From NCBI GenBank assembly GCA_905178155.1, contig CAJINV010000003.1, positions 1,545,557 to 1,609,556 on the forward strand: DNA of 64,000 bases. The letters are read 5' to 3'. Every line of letters begins with the position of its first letter. The first letter of the stretch is position 1. The position numbers were made by a program, and so were the translations under genes. Under the pieces are notes generated by a model. That model saw nothing but the letters and a program-made list of their open reading frames with translations. It made no database searches and was not told where the DNA came from. Shown in pieces: positions 1 to 9,453 of the stretch. Source of the stretch: Amoebophrya sp. A120 (lineage: Eukaryota; Sar; Dinophyceae; Syndiniales; Amoebophryaceae).

Positions 1-716
1 GAGCTTCTTCACTCTTGATGTTACTTCCAGGTTGCGCTCCAGCGACCTGCCTACTTGAGCACTTCGTTCTTGTATCTTCAGTTCTTCTTCGTGCAGCGAC
101 CCGAGCTGTATGCTCCTATTTTCCAAGATTCGTTCGCGGTCAGTTTTGACACAGACAGCGGATATTATCTTAATCTTCTCGACCGGCGAATTTTTCAGTA
201 AGCAAATTACAGCGACAAAACGACAATACAACTACAATCTAGCGACCAATTCTTCAATATTAGACGGACCTAAAAAGAGAAAAATTTAGAAAGAGACAAC
301 ACCTTATTTCATTTACGACCCCTGTGCGACATCGACAACCACAATTCGCAGTATGGAGGTTAGCAACGGAATGCACACGGCAAGTGGTCGCCTGGCTTCG
401 TGGATCTGTCTTCAATGTTCGAGTCGTAAAAAACTACCGCCCTGTAATAGCAAGATCCTGCTACCGCCACCTGCCGAAAGAGCTGCTCAGGTACTGGAAA
501 ATGCATGTCGGGATCCAGTTAGTTCATAAAATCGATTTTCACTGGTTTTATTGTTTCTGGATCTCGACGGTTAAGCGTCTCGTCAGAAAGGTTGCATTCC
601 TCTGTCTTTTTTGCTCGTGGCAGCACCGTGCGACGGATTAGTCAAAGGGAAGTAGTGCTTGCTTTAATTATCAATGTGTTATTTCATCGGTAGTTGGTCT
701 ATTGCAATAAAGGCGA

Positions 717-935
717 ATTCCATTCGGTGAGGAAGAAAATTCTGTGATATGGTATGTAAGTACTCACTTGCTGCAGCTGCAACATGCCCTTGCCGCGTAC
801 GAATGAGAATCTGATGCCCGAAAAAAGCACGCGGTAGTAAGCTCAGGAGGAAGTAGGAGCGTTCCACGACCTGGAAAGTGACAGTGGCGTCGGGCAGGAC
901 AAGCAGACACATTACCGCCCAGCTGTCCACGCAGT
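717..935 (+). repeat. Diverged copy of the ion-channel gene 5' end
   Basis: This stretch aligns with 9366-9565, which spans the upstream region and first codons of the ion-channel gene. The best-matching part (about 861-915 against 9498-9550) encodes nearly the same peptide: AFHDLESDSGVGQDKQTH here and AFHDLETESDVGQDKQKH there. Here the frame ends at a TAG near 953 and nothing downstream resembles the rest of the channel, so it is a truncated relic or a dispersed repeat. A third short copy lies at 6782-6820. Confidence 0.65.
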
Positions 936-1779
936 ACCCGAGATTCCATTCTAGAAGTGTGCTGTTAGAGGCTGTGTAACAATTGGACCCCCTTTCACCA
1001 GGGGGGTAGTGGCCTGCTGGAGACCAACCTCCCCCCCCTTTCGTCGGGAGCCATGCGAAGTAAAAAAAGATCGGGCGCGGTGCGCTTTGAGTTGCTCCCT
1101 GTGTTGCCGGAAGTGAAAAAAATTGCGCGCGCCCGCTGCCGGTAAGCCGAGCAAGTTCGTTTTGTTCATTTTATTTATTGCTGCGCGCGCGTAATGTTGG
1201 CAAAGTTAAACTTTTTGGGGCGCGCTGCTTGCGCCCGTTGCGACTGCATTTACATCAACATCGCGCTGCGTGTGCGTGCCTACTACAGCTGTAAGCGCCG
1301 GCCCTGAAAACGCGCGCGTGCCTCCTCTCCCGCCGCAAGCGTCTCACGGCATGGATGAGGAAAGGAGAGTTCGGGCGCGCTTTGTGTGCCCACCGACTTG
1401 TGAAACCCACCAAGCTGTGAGGGATGCCCGCAGTCAACATACGGGGCACCCACAATCGGTCCGGGGCGACTTCCTGGTCGGAATGCGAAAAAAAGACAGC
1501 TCAGGCGCGCGCCCTCCTATTTCTGCCGGCGCCCCCATGTCGCACGCGACGCGGCGGGTTCGGAGCGCGCCCACAGATAACAAGCAAAAAGCCTCCTTGG
1601 GCCTATTAGTTACGTGCGCCTGTCGTGTGCCTGCTGCCGACCAACCAACTTCCCATCGCGAAGGCGCCACAAAACGAAGGGCCGTCTGGCGTTACGAGGC
1701 GAGACCCCCGGGAGCCCCCCCAGCTCCGCGCCGGGGTGCCAGCTCCCGTCCTCCGCAATTGAACCAACCTGCCCCCCCT

Positions 1780-1805
1780 CCCCCTTTCGCCTTCGCGAAA
1801 GGGGG
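1780..1805. other. Perfect 11-bp hairpin with 4-nt loop
   Basis: CCCCCTTTCGC, loop CTTC, then GCGAAAGGGGG: an 11-bp perfect inverted repeat about 215 bases before the start codon at 2022. It could form a stable stem in either strand's transcript. Role unknown. Confidence 0.6.
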
Positions 1806-2021
1806 CCGAAGTTGCACAGCCTTGTGAAAAATGCAACGAGGCTACTAACTCGCTCGGCGGTCGCTAAGAAGCAGGCACGCGACTGCATTTCTAAACCGAG
1901 TTTGGCTAGTACGGGTACGCAAGATTGCTCCTTCCCACTGACGACACCGTAAATCGGCTCCTTTTTCGTAAACCGACTGACGACCACACTGCGAGCGAGG
2001 TTGCTCTGGAACTTTCCAACG

Positions 2022-5000
2022 ATGATGAACTTCTTGGGCTTGTTTCTCCTACTTGTGCGCACGGGGCCGCTTCTCGTCCGTGGAGAAATACGGTTGCACG
2101 AAGGCGACCAGGACGAGTTCAGCGCCGGTGCCTCAGCCTCAGCTTCACCACCAGACCAAACGGAAACGGAAGCCGATACCGGAAATACGAAGCCTGCTCA
2201 ACTACTCCAGCACAGCTGGGAGCTGTCCTTTGCCGGAGACACCCACCCTGCTGTCGCCGGTGATAACGGTAACGGGGCGGATCCGGATGATGAGGAGCCT
2301 GAGAACGCGTTTAGTGTGATGATTCCGCGTGACGATGCGAGCGCGGTGAACTTGACGTCGCGCGCCCTCATCCTACATCCTGGCAACAATTTCGAGGCGC
2401 GGGGCGGCAGCGCCTTCATTGCCCTGCAAAGCTGGTCCTGGTTGGGTGGTTCTGGTTCTGACCTAACCGTTCCTTTCTGGAACCTCCCCACTGACGTGAC
2501 TTCCTACCTCCGCCAGTGGACCTCCGACCGAATACGCAAATTTACGGAGTCATTACCACGGTTGGGGGAGGACCTCTCGTGGGACAACTTGAAGAAGATA
2601 GGTGCAAAGCCTCAACACAGGACGAAATTTATATTTGAACAAATCAAGACGCAACTGGGGCGGTCGATCACAGAACCGATTCTCAAAATGATTATCGGCG
2701 GAGAATCGACCTTAGAGAACTTTTCACGCGGAACTGCTGAACGTTTTGCCGAACGCTTTCTGCTTGTTCTGATGCCCCTCGTGGACCCCGACTCGACGGA
2801 CAAGATTGATTCCGTCAGGGAAATGTTCAAGAGCTATTTTCTGAAGCCCGGCGGACTAGCGACGTGGTTGCGTCATTACCTCGAGCATAGACTACTCCCG
2901 AAGATCATTCACGGAATTGAGGAAAGCGTTCTGGGCACGACGTATGTGTCGATCAAGCAAGAAGAACGAGGAGCATCGGATACGATAACTACGCGACCAA
3001 GCGTAACCGACCCGGACATAATTGACCACGAAGCAGAATTACTAAAATTACAAAAGAGGGTAGAAGCGAGAGCACGAGGCAACTCAGCCTCAGCCCCGGA
3101 GCCAATGACAGCAGCAGAGCTTCAACAAGAGAAGGAGAAGCGCAGGAAGCTTCGTGCGCGTGCTGATCGCCATGTTAAACATCTGCAGCACTTAGAGCAG
3201 GAGACGCCCGAGAACAAATTCCAATTAATACAAGCAATGCGCATCTGGAGCTGGACCACTTCCGGAACGACATCCGGAGAAAACAGGCACGTTGCGGCGC
3301 CCTACGAAAAGGTGAGGCATTGCTACGACGAGGAGCGCCACCCCCACGGTTCACAATCTGCAGACCTTTGCTACGTCGACCACCACGATGCTGCTTTTAT
3401 ACAGATTCACGCAAATCACCAGGAGTGCAGCCATAGCCAACAGCACGAGGGCGAGCGCCAGCACAATCGTCAACGACGCAACGGGCAACACCAACACAAT
3501 GGGGAACTAACTCCCATGCCCAAGACGAAGGCAGGACAGAAGCACTGCGAAACATTGGAGGGCGTGGAGCTGTCATTCAACACGGATCTCTTGCCTGCGC
3601 ACAAGCTACTTCAAACTGGTTTTCTGGGAATCACTTTAGTGGAGTCGCTGGCCGATGTTATGAGCGAGCTCTTTCTCGTCGCGATCTGGGAGGAGTTGCA
3701 GGACTCATTATTTGCGTTCTTTTTGGACTCCGCACTGGTGGTCGTCGACGTGATAATCAGCACACTCGCTTATCTTCTTCAAGATGTAACGGGTCAAATA
3801 ACGGAGTGGCGCAAAGCAGCCGAAATATCGCTCCAGGTTTTTATTGGTAACGCGCTCTTTCATGCGTTCGATGTTTTGCCGCGTACTGTGATACCACAGG
3901 CGATTCGAGATGACCTAGCTGACAGCAACAACGCGGAGGTGATCGAATCCTTTATTCTTATTCCTCTCGCCGCCGCGCTTCAGAAGAAGGACCATGCCGC
4001 CAAGTGGAATCGTGGCAATTATGTGGCCATCCGGCCGGAACAAATTCTGGAACGAAGACGAACAGTAGAATTCGAAAAATTTGCGTCCCGGTGGAACAGG
4101 TTTGTTATTGTTTCAACAGGACAATCCGGTCCGCCCGGATCAAATCCGCGACCGCGAGCCACAGCAGAACGAGGAGAAGGGGACTTCCTAGAGAGGAGTT
4201 GCGGCCCTGCGGCATCACGGGCGCTGACGTTGTCTGCGCAAAGAGCGCTTGCGCGGACAGTTGGAGATACCTTTCTGCAATTCGCTGACGCCAGCACGTT
4301 TTTACAAAACCTCAGGGTCGCCGACCCTGTCTTAGGATGGTCATGGGCGTTGGCGCGGCCAGTCGTGCGGAAATTCGCGGAAGAAGCCGCCTTTCAACTT
4401 ATCGCCTTGGCGGAGGCATTTTCATTGCAAGTAGCCGCAAGCGCAACAGAAACAATATCAATAGATCGTCGCATCGCCGTATCAAAGCTCGAAAATGAAA
4501 TCCGTGCCGGTTTGAGCGAAGCGGTCAAGAAGAAGGTGGAAGCGGTACTTAAGGAAGTTTTCGGCGACAAATATCTCGGGAATAGTGGGGCGCAAAAAGA
4601 AACTGCCGCCGCCGTGCAGCTGGCAGTTTCTCTCCCGTTGCAACCTAAACTGCGCGGTGCGACGTCGTCGCTTATTCAGGAGAGTGACAGCAGCGCGCTG
4701 GAGCGGGACCGAGCCGAGACTCAACACGGAGCAAAGCAAATTGCTCATAATATGGCGCACACGGTGCCTGAGCTCGAAGATGATCTGCTTCCGCCACTCG
4801 GCCTAGTCCATGCCAACGGAACTGAAGCCGCAGAAACCGATCTGGAGGAGGCTTTCATCCAGGCGAGGAAGAAACCAGCGGCATCGACACATGACCAGGA
4901 GAATGCCAGCAAGACGGTTGCTGAAAAAGCGCAAGCTTTTATCAAGTGGTTCGAAGACGAGGTTAAGAAGCTCGTCAATGGCGGCAATGAGTTAGGAAGA

Positions 5001-5927
5001 CAAGTCGAGAAAGGAGAGTTCTCGTTCTACTTCTGGCTAAAGGCGGCTGCGTTGAACAGCATCAGCGCCAGCGGCTTCAAAATTTACAGCGCACTGGACT
5101 TTCTGGAAGATGTTGATAAGCTTCTCCACAAGAGTACAGCCGGTGCGGTCGCGGTCGAAGTTGCGCGGAAGGTCGCATTATCACAGGACCCCAAATTTGC
5201 ACCGGCTGAAGTCGCCGCAATCTTGAACGCCGTAAGCGGGACGATGCACAGCAGTTCATCGCTCAAAGAAGCGGTCAGCTTTTATCCGCTTGTAGTGCAA
5301 AAAGAAAACCCGGAGCAGGAGTTGCTGCGGGGGCTCCGAGATGCTGTCCCTGTCCTTCACAAATTTTTTGCGAACCCTGGGAAAACGTTGCAACGATTGA
5401 GGGAAACGTTGCAGCGCCTGGACTTGGAAAGCACAGCAAAAGCTGTCGTCGAAGCCATTGTGAATCGGGGGTTGGAGTATGCCAGAAAGTTGCTTAAAGC
5501 TCTCCCCCTCTCGGGACATTCGCAGTCACATTCACATTCGCATTCACATTCACACTCACATTCACATTCACATTCACATTCACATTCGCATTCGTCACAA
5601 CACTCGTTCACGCAGACCGAACACGGATTCACTCCGGCCCGACCAGCAACTGCGTTCGACCTTTTTCCCAAGGAGCAATTTTTCGAGGACGCACGGAACG
5701 TGTACGTGGGTTCTTCCGAGCCTTCTTCGCCGACCGAAGCCCATTCTACGCACGAAAAACAGGACGGAAAGGTGGACGAATGGGCGGAGTATGAGAAGAC
5801 CTCGTCCTCCTCAAGCTCGAGCCCGATCATAAGGAAGTCGAGCCCGCAACACGACGAACAATCAGGATCCGGACTGTTTCTGTTCGGCGAGGAGGAGGAC
5901 GAAGAGGCGGACAGCTTTTCATCGTAA
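2022..5927 (+). CDS. Large secreted protein with His-Ser repeat, function unknown
   Basis: Single open frame of 1,301 aa from the first ATG at 2022. The N-terminus (MMNFLGLFLLLVRTGPLLVRG) is a clear signal peptide, so the protein probably enters the secretory pathway. A charged, helical, coil-prone body follows. A hydrophobic stretch at about residues 555-620 could be membrane-associated. A histidine-rich segment lies around residues 470-510. A run of alternating His-Ser lies at about residues 1166-1195. The tail is Ser- and Glu/Asp-rich. I recognise no family. The His-rich parts could bind metal, but that is inference. The same frame stays largely open for about 290 bases past the TAA (see 5928-6215), so the C-terminus may once have been longer. 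Confidence 0.8.
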   Translation: MMNFLGLFLLLVRTGPLLVRGEIRLHEGDQDEFSAGASASASPPDQTETEADTGNTKPAQLLQHSWELSFAGDTHPAVAGDNGNGADPDDEEPENAFSVMIPRDDASAVNLTSRALILHPGNNFEARGGSAFIALQSWSWLGGSGSDLTVPFWNLPTDVTSYLRQWTSDRIRKFTESLPRLGEDLSWDNLKKIGAKPQHRTKFIFEQIKTQLGRSITEPILKMIIGGESTLENFSRGTAERFAERFLLVLMPLVDPDSTDKIDSVREMFKSYFLKPGGLATWLRHYLEHRLLPKIIHGIEESVLGTTYVSIKQEERGASDTITTRPSVTDPDIIDHEAELLKLQKRVEARARGNSASAPEPMTAAELQQEKEKRRKLRARADRHVKHLQHLEQETPENKFQLIQAMRIWSWTTSGTTSGENRHVAAPYEKVRHCYDEERHPHGSQSADLCYVDHHDAAFIQIHANHQECSHSQQHEGERQHNRQRRNGQHQHNGELTPMPKTKAGQKHCETLEGVELSFNTDLLPAHKLLQTGFLGITLVESLADVMSELFLVAIWEELQDSLFAFFLDSALVVVDVIISTLAYLLQDVTGQITEWRKAAEISLQVFIGNALFHAFDVLPRTVIPQAIRDDLADSNNAEVIESFILIPLAAALQKKDHAAKWNRGNYVAIRPEQILERRRTVEFEKFASRWNRFVIVSTGQSGPPGSNPRPRATAERGEGDFLERSCGPAASRALTLSAQRALARTVGDTFLQFADASTFLQNLRVADPVLGWSWALARPVVRKFAEEAAFQLIALAEAFSLQVAASATETISIDRRIAVSKLENEIRAGLSEAVKKKVEAVLKEVFGDKYLGNSGAQKETAAAVQLAVSLPLQPKLRGATSSLIQESDSSALERDRAETQHGAKQIAHNMAHTVPELEDDLLPPLGLVHANGTEAAETDLEEAFIQARKKPAASTHDQENASKTVAEKAQAFIKWFEDEVKKLVNGGNELGRQVEKGEFSFYFWLKAAALNSISASGFKIYSALDFLEDVDKLLHKSTAGAVAVEVARKVALSQDPKFAPAEVAAILNAVSGTMHSSSSLKEAVSFYPLVVQKENPEQELLRGLRDAVPVLHKFFANPGKTLQRLRETLQRLDLESTAKAVVEAIVNRGLEYARKLLKALPLSGHSQSHSHSHSHSHSHSHSHSHSHSHSSQHSFTQTEHGFTPARPATAFDLFPKEQFFEDARNVYVGSSEPSSPTEAHSTHEKQDGKVDEWAEYEKTSSSSSSSPIIRKSSPQHDEQSGSGLFLFGEEEDEEADSFSS
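5517..5604 (+). repeat. Hexanucleotide (cattca)n repeat coding for His-Ser
   Basis: About fourteen near-perfect cattca/cattcg units inside the coding region give an alternating His-Ser tract. Synonymous tca/tcg and cat/cac variation between units suggests it is not a very recent expansion. Confidence 0.9.
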
Positions 5928-6215
5928 AGTACAGCAGCGCGACAACTTCACGGGGACGATTTCCATAACGACGAAGTTGCAGCATTCTCGACCCCGACCG
6001 CCTCCTCCAGTTTTACTTCCTCGACGTCCTCTAGTTCCTCTACTTCCCGTATTAACAACATCAACACGAGCGTGGACCTGCCGAAATCGGAAGAGAAGGA
6101 GCAGAAGTTGAAGGAGGAGGAAGAGGAAAAGTAGAAAAAGACAGGCGGGAGGGTGGACGAGCAGCAGCAAATGAAGCAGGTGTACGAAGGAGGTGTCGAT
6201 GACGACGACATCTAA
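5928..6215 (+). other. Coding-like tail after the stop codon, interrupted by two more stops
   Basis: In the same frame as the upstream gene, the sequence after TAA (5925-5927) stays open for 68 codons to TAG (6132-6134), then 26 codons to TAA (6213-6215). The hypothetical peptide is Ser/Thr- then Glu/Lys-rich (for example LPKSEEKEQKLKEEEEEK), like the tail of the gene itself. It may be an eroded C-terminus, stop-codon read-through, or a compositional accident. TAA, TAG and TGA all end other genes here, so a changed genetic code is unlikely. Confidence 0.4.
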
Positions 6216-6902
6216 TCAGACGGGAAGATAGCAAGATTCCCATGCTGTTTCATCGCGACGATGAATACATGTAAAGCCCAGCCAATGCAAGATCGAGCCC
6301 GCACCAGCATCCTGTTTCACTATTCTCGCGCAAAAGCAACCTCCACATGAAGGACCCCGACGACTCGGCCCCGCCCTGTTTTACTGTCCAGCACCCTGGT
6401 CATACACATGCGATCGACTGTAGTACAAAACGCATCCACGACACCGACAAAATTGACGCCCACGATAGGCAGAGGGAGACAGCAACAACATCAAGCGACT
6501 AAACGACGAAACTTTGATGAAGCTGCGGATCTTTCTTTCATCGACAGTGACAGATGTCGAAGAAGCTGGAAGAGAAAGCTGATACTGAAGACCGAAGATG
6601 TTCTTGCAGCGTGGTTTGGTTTTTCGAAAATGAAGAATTTTTGATCTGTCTCTTTTTTGTGGATCTTGAGAAGTAGAAGTATGAAGACGATGCGTCTTTC
6701 TTTTGTGGGCTATGATGTGTCTTTCTTTTGTGCGTCTCAAGTATGTGGTGATAAGTCGTACTATTGGTCTCTGTATAAGTATTCCCATTCGTCGAGGACG
6801 AAAATGCTGTGATGCAACCTATGGCGTACTCAGATGCTATATCGCCAGGCCTTGCGGCGTTTGTCATGCAGGACTATCAACAACATGCAGGAGCCCGATA
6901 GT
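6216..6902. other. Convergent intergenic region
   Basis: Lies between the 3' ends of the + strand secreted-protein gene and the minus-strand gene. It holds a ~39-base copy (6782-6820) of the dispersed sequence that also starts at 9366. No supported gene. Confidence 0.5.
6782..6820 (+). repeat. Short copy of the dispersed sequence also at 9366 and 717
   Basis: ttcccattcgtcgaggacg and the ~20 bases after it match 9366-9404 with only one or two differences. The match fades downstream. Confidence 0.7.
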
Positions 6903-8355
6903 CTAAACAGCTACGAAACCTGCCTCGCAAATGCATGGGGCCGCTGACGACGCAACTTCTGAGGCCGCCTTAGTGCTCTTCCTCTTGTGCGTCACCCTGT
7001 GCAGCATGGTGTGGAGTTTTTCCCGGTAAAAATCCCGGGTCCCCTGGTGTCTGGTGTCTACAGGAGCTAGCTGCTTGGCGATCGGATTCCATTTTTGGAT
7101 GAAATTGCGCGCAAGCCGGACGTCAGCGACAGGAAGAGAGAAAGGAGCTTGCGCTGCCACTTCGTCTGCTGATGCTACCGCATATGCGCGGAGAGGCGCG
7201 TGCTCTGGCGCTGTTTTTTTCGAGCTGGTAGCGGTGCCGCTTCCGCTTTCTGGGATAATCCGCGCCTTGATTTCATCGCCAACCGGTGTGTAGCCAGAAG
7301 GAGGTCCAGCTGCGCCACCTACTTCGGCGTTGATGGTTTCTTTGGCCCCGAGGTTTCTAGTTCCACTACAAGAGGCGAAGCTGCTCGCCATGTTTAGTGC
7401 GCGACTGTTGGTCAGCATGTCCTGGACACGGTCAAGAAGGTGCTGCTCGTCTTTTTCCTTCTCCTCGGGAACACGAAAGAGCAACGTCTCATACATCTTC
7501 CGCCGGACGGGGTCGCAGAGGTTATCGGGGAAAAAAATTCGCCACCCCATACCCAGGCTGGAGTGATCTGATGCTGATTTGTGGCCACGATTCACGCTGT
7601 CATGCCAAACGGGAAAAGATGCGGAAACAGCATGACAGATTGCCTGCGAACTTCGCTTCTTGTTGCTTTACCAATACAGTCGAGCTGCTCATGCAAATCC
7701 AACATGACGGCTTTCCTCTCTGGTTTGGGGTGAGGGGGTTTTCCTCACAATAAAGACAATAACTCTTGACATCTTCCGTGTGGGCACAGCTACTTAAGTA
7801 GGGAACGCCGCAATCACATTCAAGCCAACAGATTGTGCCCATGTACTTGTTGTGCAGCTCCTGCCCACGTCGTAGTGGTGCTCCTTTTTCGTTGCCGCCC
7901 CCTTTTATGTTGCCGCTCGGCTTTACGTTGCCGCCCCCTTTTACGTTGCCGCCCTTTTTGTTGGGTGTTTTCCCTTTGCCCTTTCCACCTCGTCGCTTCT
8001 GGTTGAGGTTTGGAAGCTGGAATGCTTGTGCGGCAGCCGCTGGGTTTGTGCTCGAGGAAGAAGCGCTGGCATTATTGTTGGCGAGGGTGCGGGAACTGCT
8101 GGATGAAGAACCGCCAACCTGCTCGCTGTGAAAGTTCAACATCTGCGGCAGCGCTGCGACTGGGGGAAATGTTGCAGGATTGGATGCGACGCTGCTAGAT
8201 GATGGACATCCACAGACCTGGTTAGCTGGGTGAGCACACGCGGGTATTACGGGGGCACTGTTGTCAACGACTTCATCGCAGAAGAAATCGTCCGCGGATG
8301 CCTGGAGGACCAGGGCGTCTCCGGGAAGTGGTTTTCTTTTCTTCTTCGGCGCCAT
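6903..8355 (-). CDS. Basic Gly/Asn-repeat, Cys-rich protein of unknown function
   Basis: The only minus-strand gene. It starts at an ATG (8355-8353) with MAPKKKRKP, a classical nuclear-localisation type sequence. Next come a Ser/Pro/Ala-rich stretch, a GGNVKGGGN-type repeat, and a Cys/His cluster (CWLECDCG, SSCAHTEDVKSYCLYC, SCWIC) that could bind zinc. This frame stops at 7600. A second frame covers about 7595-6903 and ends GFVAV. The two overlap as open frames for ~100 bases, so they are probably joined by a small intron or separated by a frameshift; I could not choose a splice pair. The second part has a short charged segment (RRKMYETLLFRVPEEKEKDEQHLL) and a basic C-terminus. No family recognised. 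Nuclear location and zinc binding are inferences. Confidence 0.55.
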
Positions 8356-9453
8356 CTTGTAAAAAATGGAACGCGGGCAATTATTTTCTTTTGAACTTTG
8401 GCAAATTGGTCGTTGGGCTTACGTTCGTATGACTTTCCTCTCGCGATAAAAAAAAAACCCACAAATGCTGTTGGGGAAAGTAGCGCTCATCTCTCATGAG
8501 AAAAAAAAGGATTTGTCACCGCGGGGATGGATGGGAAAAAAATGGTAGAGCGAGCGTCGCTGTGATGCAGGACCGAACTCCTTGACAGCTTGCCACCCTA
8601 TGCTAGTAGATGCCACTGCTCGTTATCAGGGGCTTCGCTACGGTCAGGGACTCCATCAAGCTATGAGAGAGTGTCAAAAAACATTCACCATAGCGGGTCC
8701 CCGCTACGATCAGGGGCTCTACCGACGGACTTTGCTACCAGGGGTTTTCTTTTGCAATTTCTACCACCTTTGATCGCGCACAGAAGTTTTGCTATCAGGG
8801 GTCTCGCGTCGCTATCAGGGGTCTGCGTCACGGTCCGGAACTACCGAATTTGCTATAGGGGGACTACCGACTTTGCTATCAGGGGTCTTTACGTCCGGGG
8901 TCTTTACGTCCGGGGTCTTGCTAGCAGGGTCCGGGGTCTTTCTATCACCCTTCTTAACCCGCCGAAATAACACCTTGGTCTCCCTCACCCGATACCTGCA
9001 TGCATCAACCCAGAATCGACAATGCCGCCAAAAAACGAAAGCCGCAGAGAGAGACTTCGAGATCAGAAAGCAATGTCGGGGTTGTTTGCAATGTTGCGGC
9101 GTTGCAACATTCCCAGGGACCGCCCGCGTGGAGGACGCACATGCAGGGTTTTTGGTCCCCTCAGTGCCACAACGCAGTTTGCTGTGGCACTTCATGCAAA
9201 GGTCGTATGAAAACTTGTTTGCGAGGTTTCTTCAGAAGCTTTCTTAAGGAGCTCTCTTAAGAGGTACCGCCTAAGCAATTTTTTTTAGAATTCATTTTCT
9301 AAGAGCCTCCTATAGATTATAAATTACAGGCACACCTTGACTCATTTCTGAATAGTTATTATTATTCCCATTCGTCGAGGACGAAAATGGTGTGATGCAA
9401 CCTTCTGCAACCTGCCCCCGTAGCTTTCGGTGCCGAGTACGAAGTAGAATTCG
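8356..9453. other. Divergent intergenic region with degenerate repeats
   Basis: Lies between the 5' ends of the minus-strand gene and the + strand ion-channel gene, so any promoters for both should be here. It holds the repeat cluster at 8617-8945 and the dispersed sequence beginning at 9366. Overlapping frames at 8590-9250 follow the repeats and are not convincing genes. Confidence 0.55.
8617..8945 (+). repeat. Degenerate short tandem repeats, core TTTGCTATCAGGGGTCT
   Basis: About ten variants of gctatcaggggtct occur (for example near 8619, 8703, 8793, 8811, 8873). The cluster ends in a tight tandem of ctttacgtccggggt near 8886-8920. Spacing is irregular and units vary, so this is a decayed minisatellite and not a regular array. 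Confidence 0.65.

Larger units (their letters stand above)
1..2021. other. Leader region without a supported gene
   Basis: No convincing gene. Positions about 950-1850 are GC-rich with many gcgcgc and C-tract runs, so several frames stay open by composition on both strands, but they start at GTG/TTG/CTG or overlap one another and show no domain. The stretch contains a diverged copy of the 5' end of the ion-channel gene (717-935) and a strong hairpin (1780-1805). The last ~150 bases are presumably the 5' UTR of the gene starting at 2022. Confidence 0.6.

Noticed and set aside
1255-2062. Several overlapping frames of 60-185 codons on both strands
   Set aside because: All fall in a GC-rich stretch where stop codons are rare. 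They overlap each other, mostly start at non-ATG codons and show no domain.
5357-5830. Minus-strand frame with a Cys-Glu repeat
   Set aside because: It is the complement of the His-Ser hexamer repeat in the + strand gene.
7590-7635. Inverted CTGTCATGC/GCATGACAG in the minus-strand gene considered as an introner
   Set aside because: Similar words occur inside real introners, but here there are no TAT/ATA termini, no outer TIRs and no 5-bp TSD. The frame change remains unexplained.
8617-8945. Repeat cluster considered as a CRISPR array
   Set aside because: Units are short, irregularly spaced and variable, there are no spacers, and the genome is eukaryotic.
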